A stretch of DNA of 6,093 nucleotides from Hyphomicrobium sp. (GTDB lineage: Bacteria; Pseudomonadota; Alphaproteobacteria; Rhizobiales; Hyphomicrobiaceae). How positions within the stretch are numbered: position 1 is the stretch's first letter; every line of letters begins with the position of its first letter. Under the pieces are notes generated by a model that saw nothing but the letters and a program-made list of their open reading frames with translations, was not told where the DNA came from and ran no database searches. The translations under genes were made by a program, and so were the position numbers. Shown here in pieces: positions 5,577-6,093 of this stretch. Location: positions 1 through 6,093 of the forward strand of contig JAUWCP010000150.1 of NCBI GenBank assembly GCA_030609245.1, read 5' to 3'.

Positions 5577-5612
5577 GGGGGTGCCCGGGTCTGCGATCCG
5601 GTGCTTTGCCTC

Positions 5613-5626
5613 CACAATACCTCCCC
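5613..5626 (-). promoter_or_regulatory. Second start with its own Shine-Dalgarno, in frame with regA
   Basis: On the minus strand GGGGAGG (5620-5626) precedes GTG (5613-5615) by four bases, and that GTG is in frame with regA. It would add V-E-A-K-H-R-I-A-D-P-G-T-P-G-G-E before the main Met. Either regA has two start sites or the upstream one is a chance match within the leader. Confidence 0.4.
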
Positions 5627-5649
5627 ATCCCGATGAAACTCCAGGTCTG

Positions 5650-5679
5650 CTTATAGGCCTGACCGCCCGCAGAGCGCAA
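5650..5679 (-). promoter_or_regulatory. Candidate sigma70-like promoter for regA
   Basis: On the minus strand TTGCGC (5674-5679) and TATAAG (5650-5655) are separated by 18 bases. The -10 is close to consensus. Transcription would start near 5643, giving leaders of about 28 bases to the GTG and 76 bases to the ATG. This would allow regA to be expressed apart from the kinase gene. Confidence 0.5.
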
Positions 5680-5722
5680 TGACGACAGCTTTGCCAGACC
5701 ACGCATCAAAATCGCATTTCGC

Positions 5723-5750
5723 GAGCGCCGTGTCAGCCTCTATGGCGCTC
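5723..5750 (-). terminator. Stem-loop after the RegB-type kinase gene
   Basis: GAGCGCC and GGCGCTC form a perfect 7-bp GC-rich stem with a 14-base loop, 35 bases past the kinase stop codon. On the minus strand a short T-run (GATTTTG) follows after about ten bases. It may weaken or end kinase transcription before the regA promoter. The separation of stem and T-run makes this tentative. Confidence 0.35.
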
Positions 5751-5784
5751 TATTGTGAACGCCAATCTATCCTGGTTTGTCCGG

Positions 5785-6093
5785 CTAGAATCCAGCCCCA
5801 AGGTTTAGCTTTGTACGTGCAATTTGTTCTTGGCCCTCGAAAACGTCCCGCGGCCAAGCAATACGCACTATTGCGCCGGTGGCTGGGGCTTTTTGGTTCG
5901 CAAGGCTCACACTGGCGCCGAAGCGCTCGAGCAACGTCTTGGCGATGAAAAACCCAAGGCCGAGCCCCGACGTTCCAAAATCCACCTTACTCATTCCTGC
6001 GACGTCTTCTGCGGGCCGTGTCGTGACATAGGGCTCGCCCACGTTGTCCATTATGTCTGGGGGAAAGCCTGGACCGTCGTCGGTGACGGTCAC
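5785..6093 (-). CDS. regB: RegB/ActS/PrrB-type sensor histidine kinase, C-terminal part (cut by the window edge)
   Basis: The visible 102 residues are the end of a histidine kinase catalytic ATPase domain. The G1 box DDGPGF lies at residues 5-10, then EPYVTTRP, and the G2 box SGLGLGFFIAKTLLERFGA spans about 42-60. The final strand IVRIAWPRD is followed by a 25-residue tail. The run GLGLGFFIAKTLLER is typical of RegB/ActS kinases, and the RegA gene immediately downstream supports the pairing. RegB is a membrane kinase that senses redox state through a conserved cysteine and the quinone pool. Those parts, with the phosphoacceptor His, lie outside the window. The gene ends with TAG and its 5' end is beyond base 6093. 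The assignment as the RegA partner is an inference from motif and context. Confidence 0.88.
   Translation of the reverse strand: MTVTDDGPGFPPDIMDNVGEPYVTTRPAEDVAGMSKVDFGTSGLGLGFFIAKTLLERFGASVSLANQKAPATGAIVRIAWPRDVFEGQEQIARTKLNLGAGF

Noticed and set aside
5568..5784. RegA autoregulatory binding site (GCG/CGC spaced motif) upstream of regA
   Set aside because: GC-rich words such as GCGCTCGCGAAATGCG occur but do not fit the loose consensus well enough to call by eye.
1..6093. CRISPR array, tRNA, rRNA, insertion sequence or phage genes
   Set aside because: No regularly spaced repeats, cloverleaf, transposase motif or terminal inverted repeats were seen.

Overview
The window reads as a piece of a moderately high-GC alphaproteobacterial chromosome, most likely from a Hyphomicrobiales-type organism. 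Three genes point there: a RegA/ActR/PrrA redox response regulator with its RegB/ActS-type kinase, an MmcB-family protein (a largely alphaproteobacterial family), and a winged-helix fragment with an alphaproteobacterial PhoB flavour. No phage, insertion-sequence, CRISPR, tRNA or rRNA signal is visible.

Left part (1-1502): a textbook intrinsic terminator closes an unseen plus-strand unit to the left. A minus-strand fragment follows that carries only the DNA-binding half of a PhoB/OmpR regulator, cut off upstream by an in-frame TGA and with no receiver domain. A short intergenic stretch holds palindromes and a strong ribosome binding site leading into only 13 codons. Then comes a complete polyphosphate kinase 2 gene on the plus strand, with a GTG start and a clear Shine-Dalgarno.

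Middle part (1503-4320): two minus-strand genes are joined by an ATGA overlap. Upstream lies a Lon-related (COG1067-type) AAA+ protein that keeps the ATPase core but ends before the S16 serine protease domain, and its Walker A has Arg-His where Lys-Ser/Thr is standard. Downstream lies a two-lobed protein resembling universal stress proteins. A protease-less Lon-like ATPase translationally coupled to a UspA-like protein is the most unusual unit here.

Right part (4321-6093): a divergent promoter region leads into mmcB (plus strand, PD-(D/E)XK-like fold). It converges on regA (minus strand), which has a good ribosome binding site, a possible second upstream start and its own sigma70-like promoter. 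The window ends inside the ATPase domain of the partner histidine kinase, upstream of regA on the same strand and 217 bases away.

Taken together the genes suggest a housekeeping and stress neighbourhood: polyphosphate and nucleotide energetics, a stress-type ATPase pair, DNA repair and redox sensing. No shared regulation can be shown from the sequence alone.
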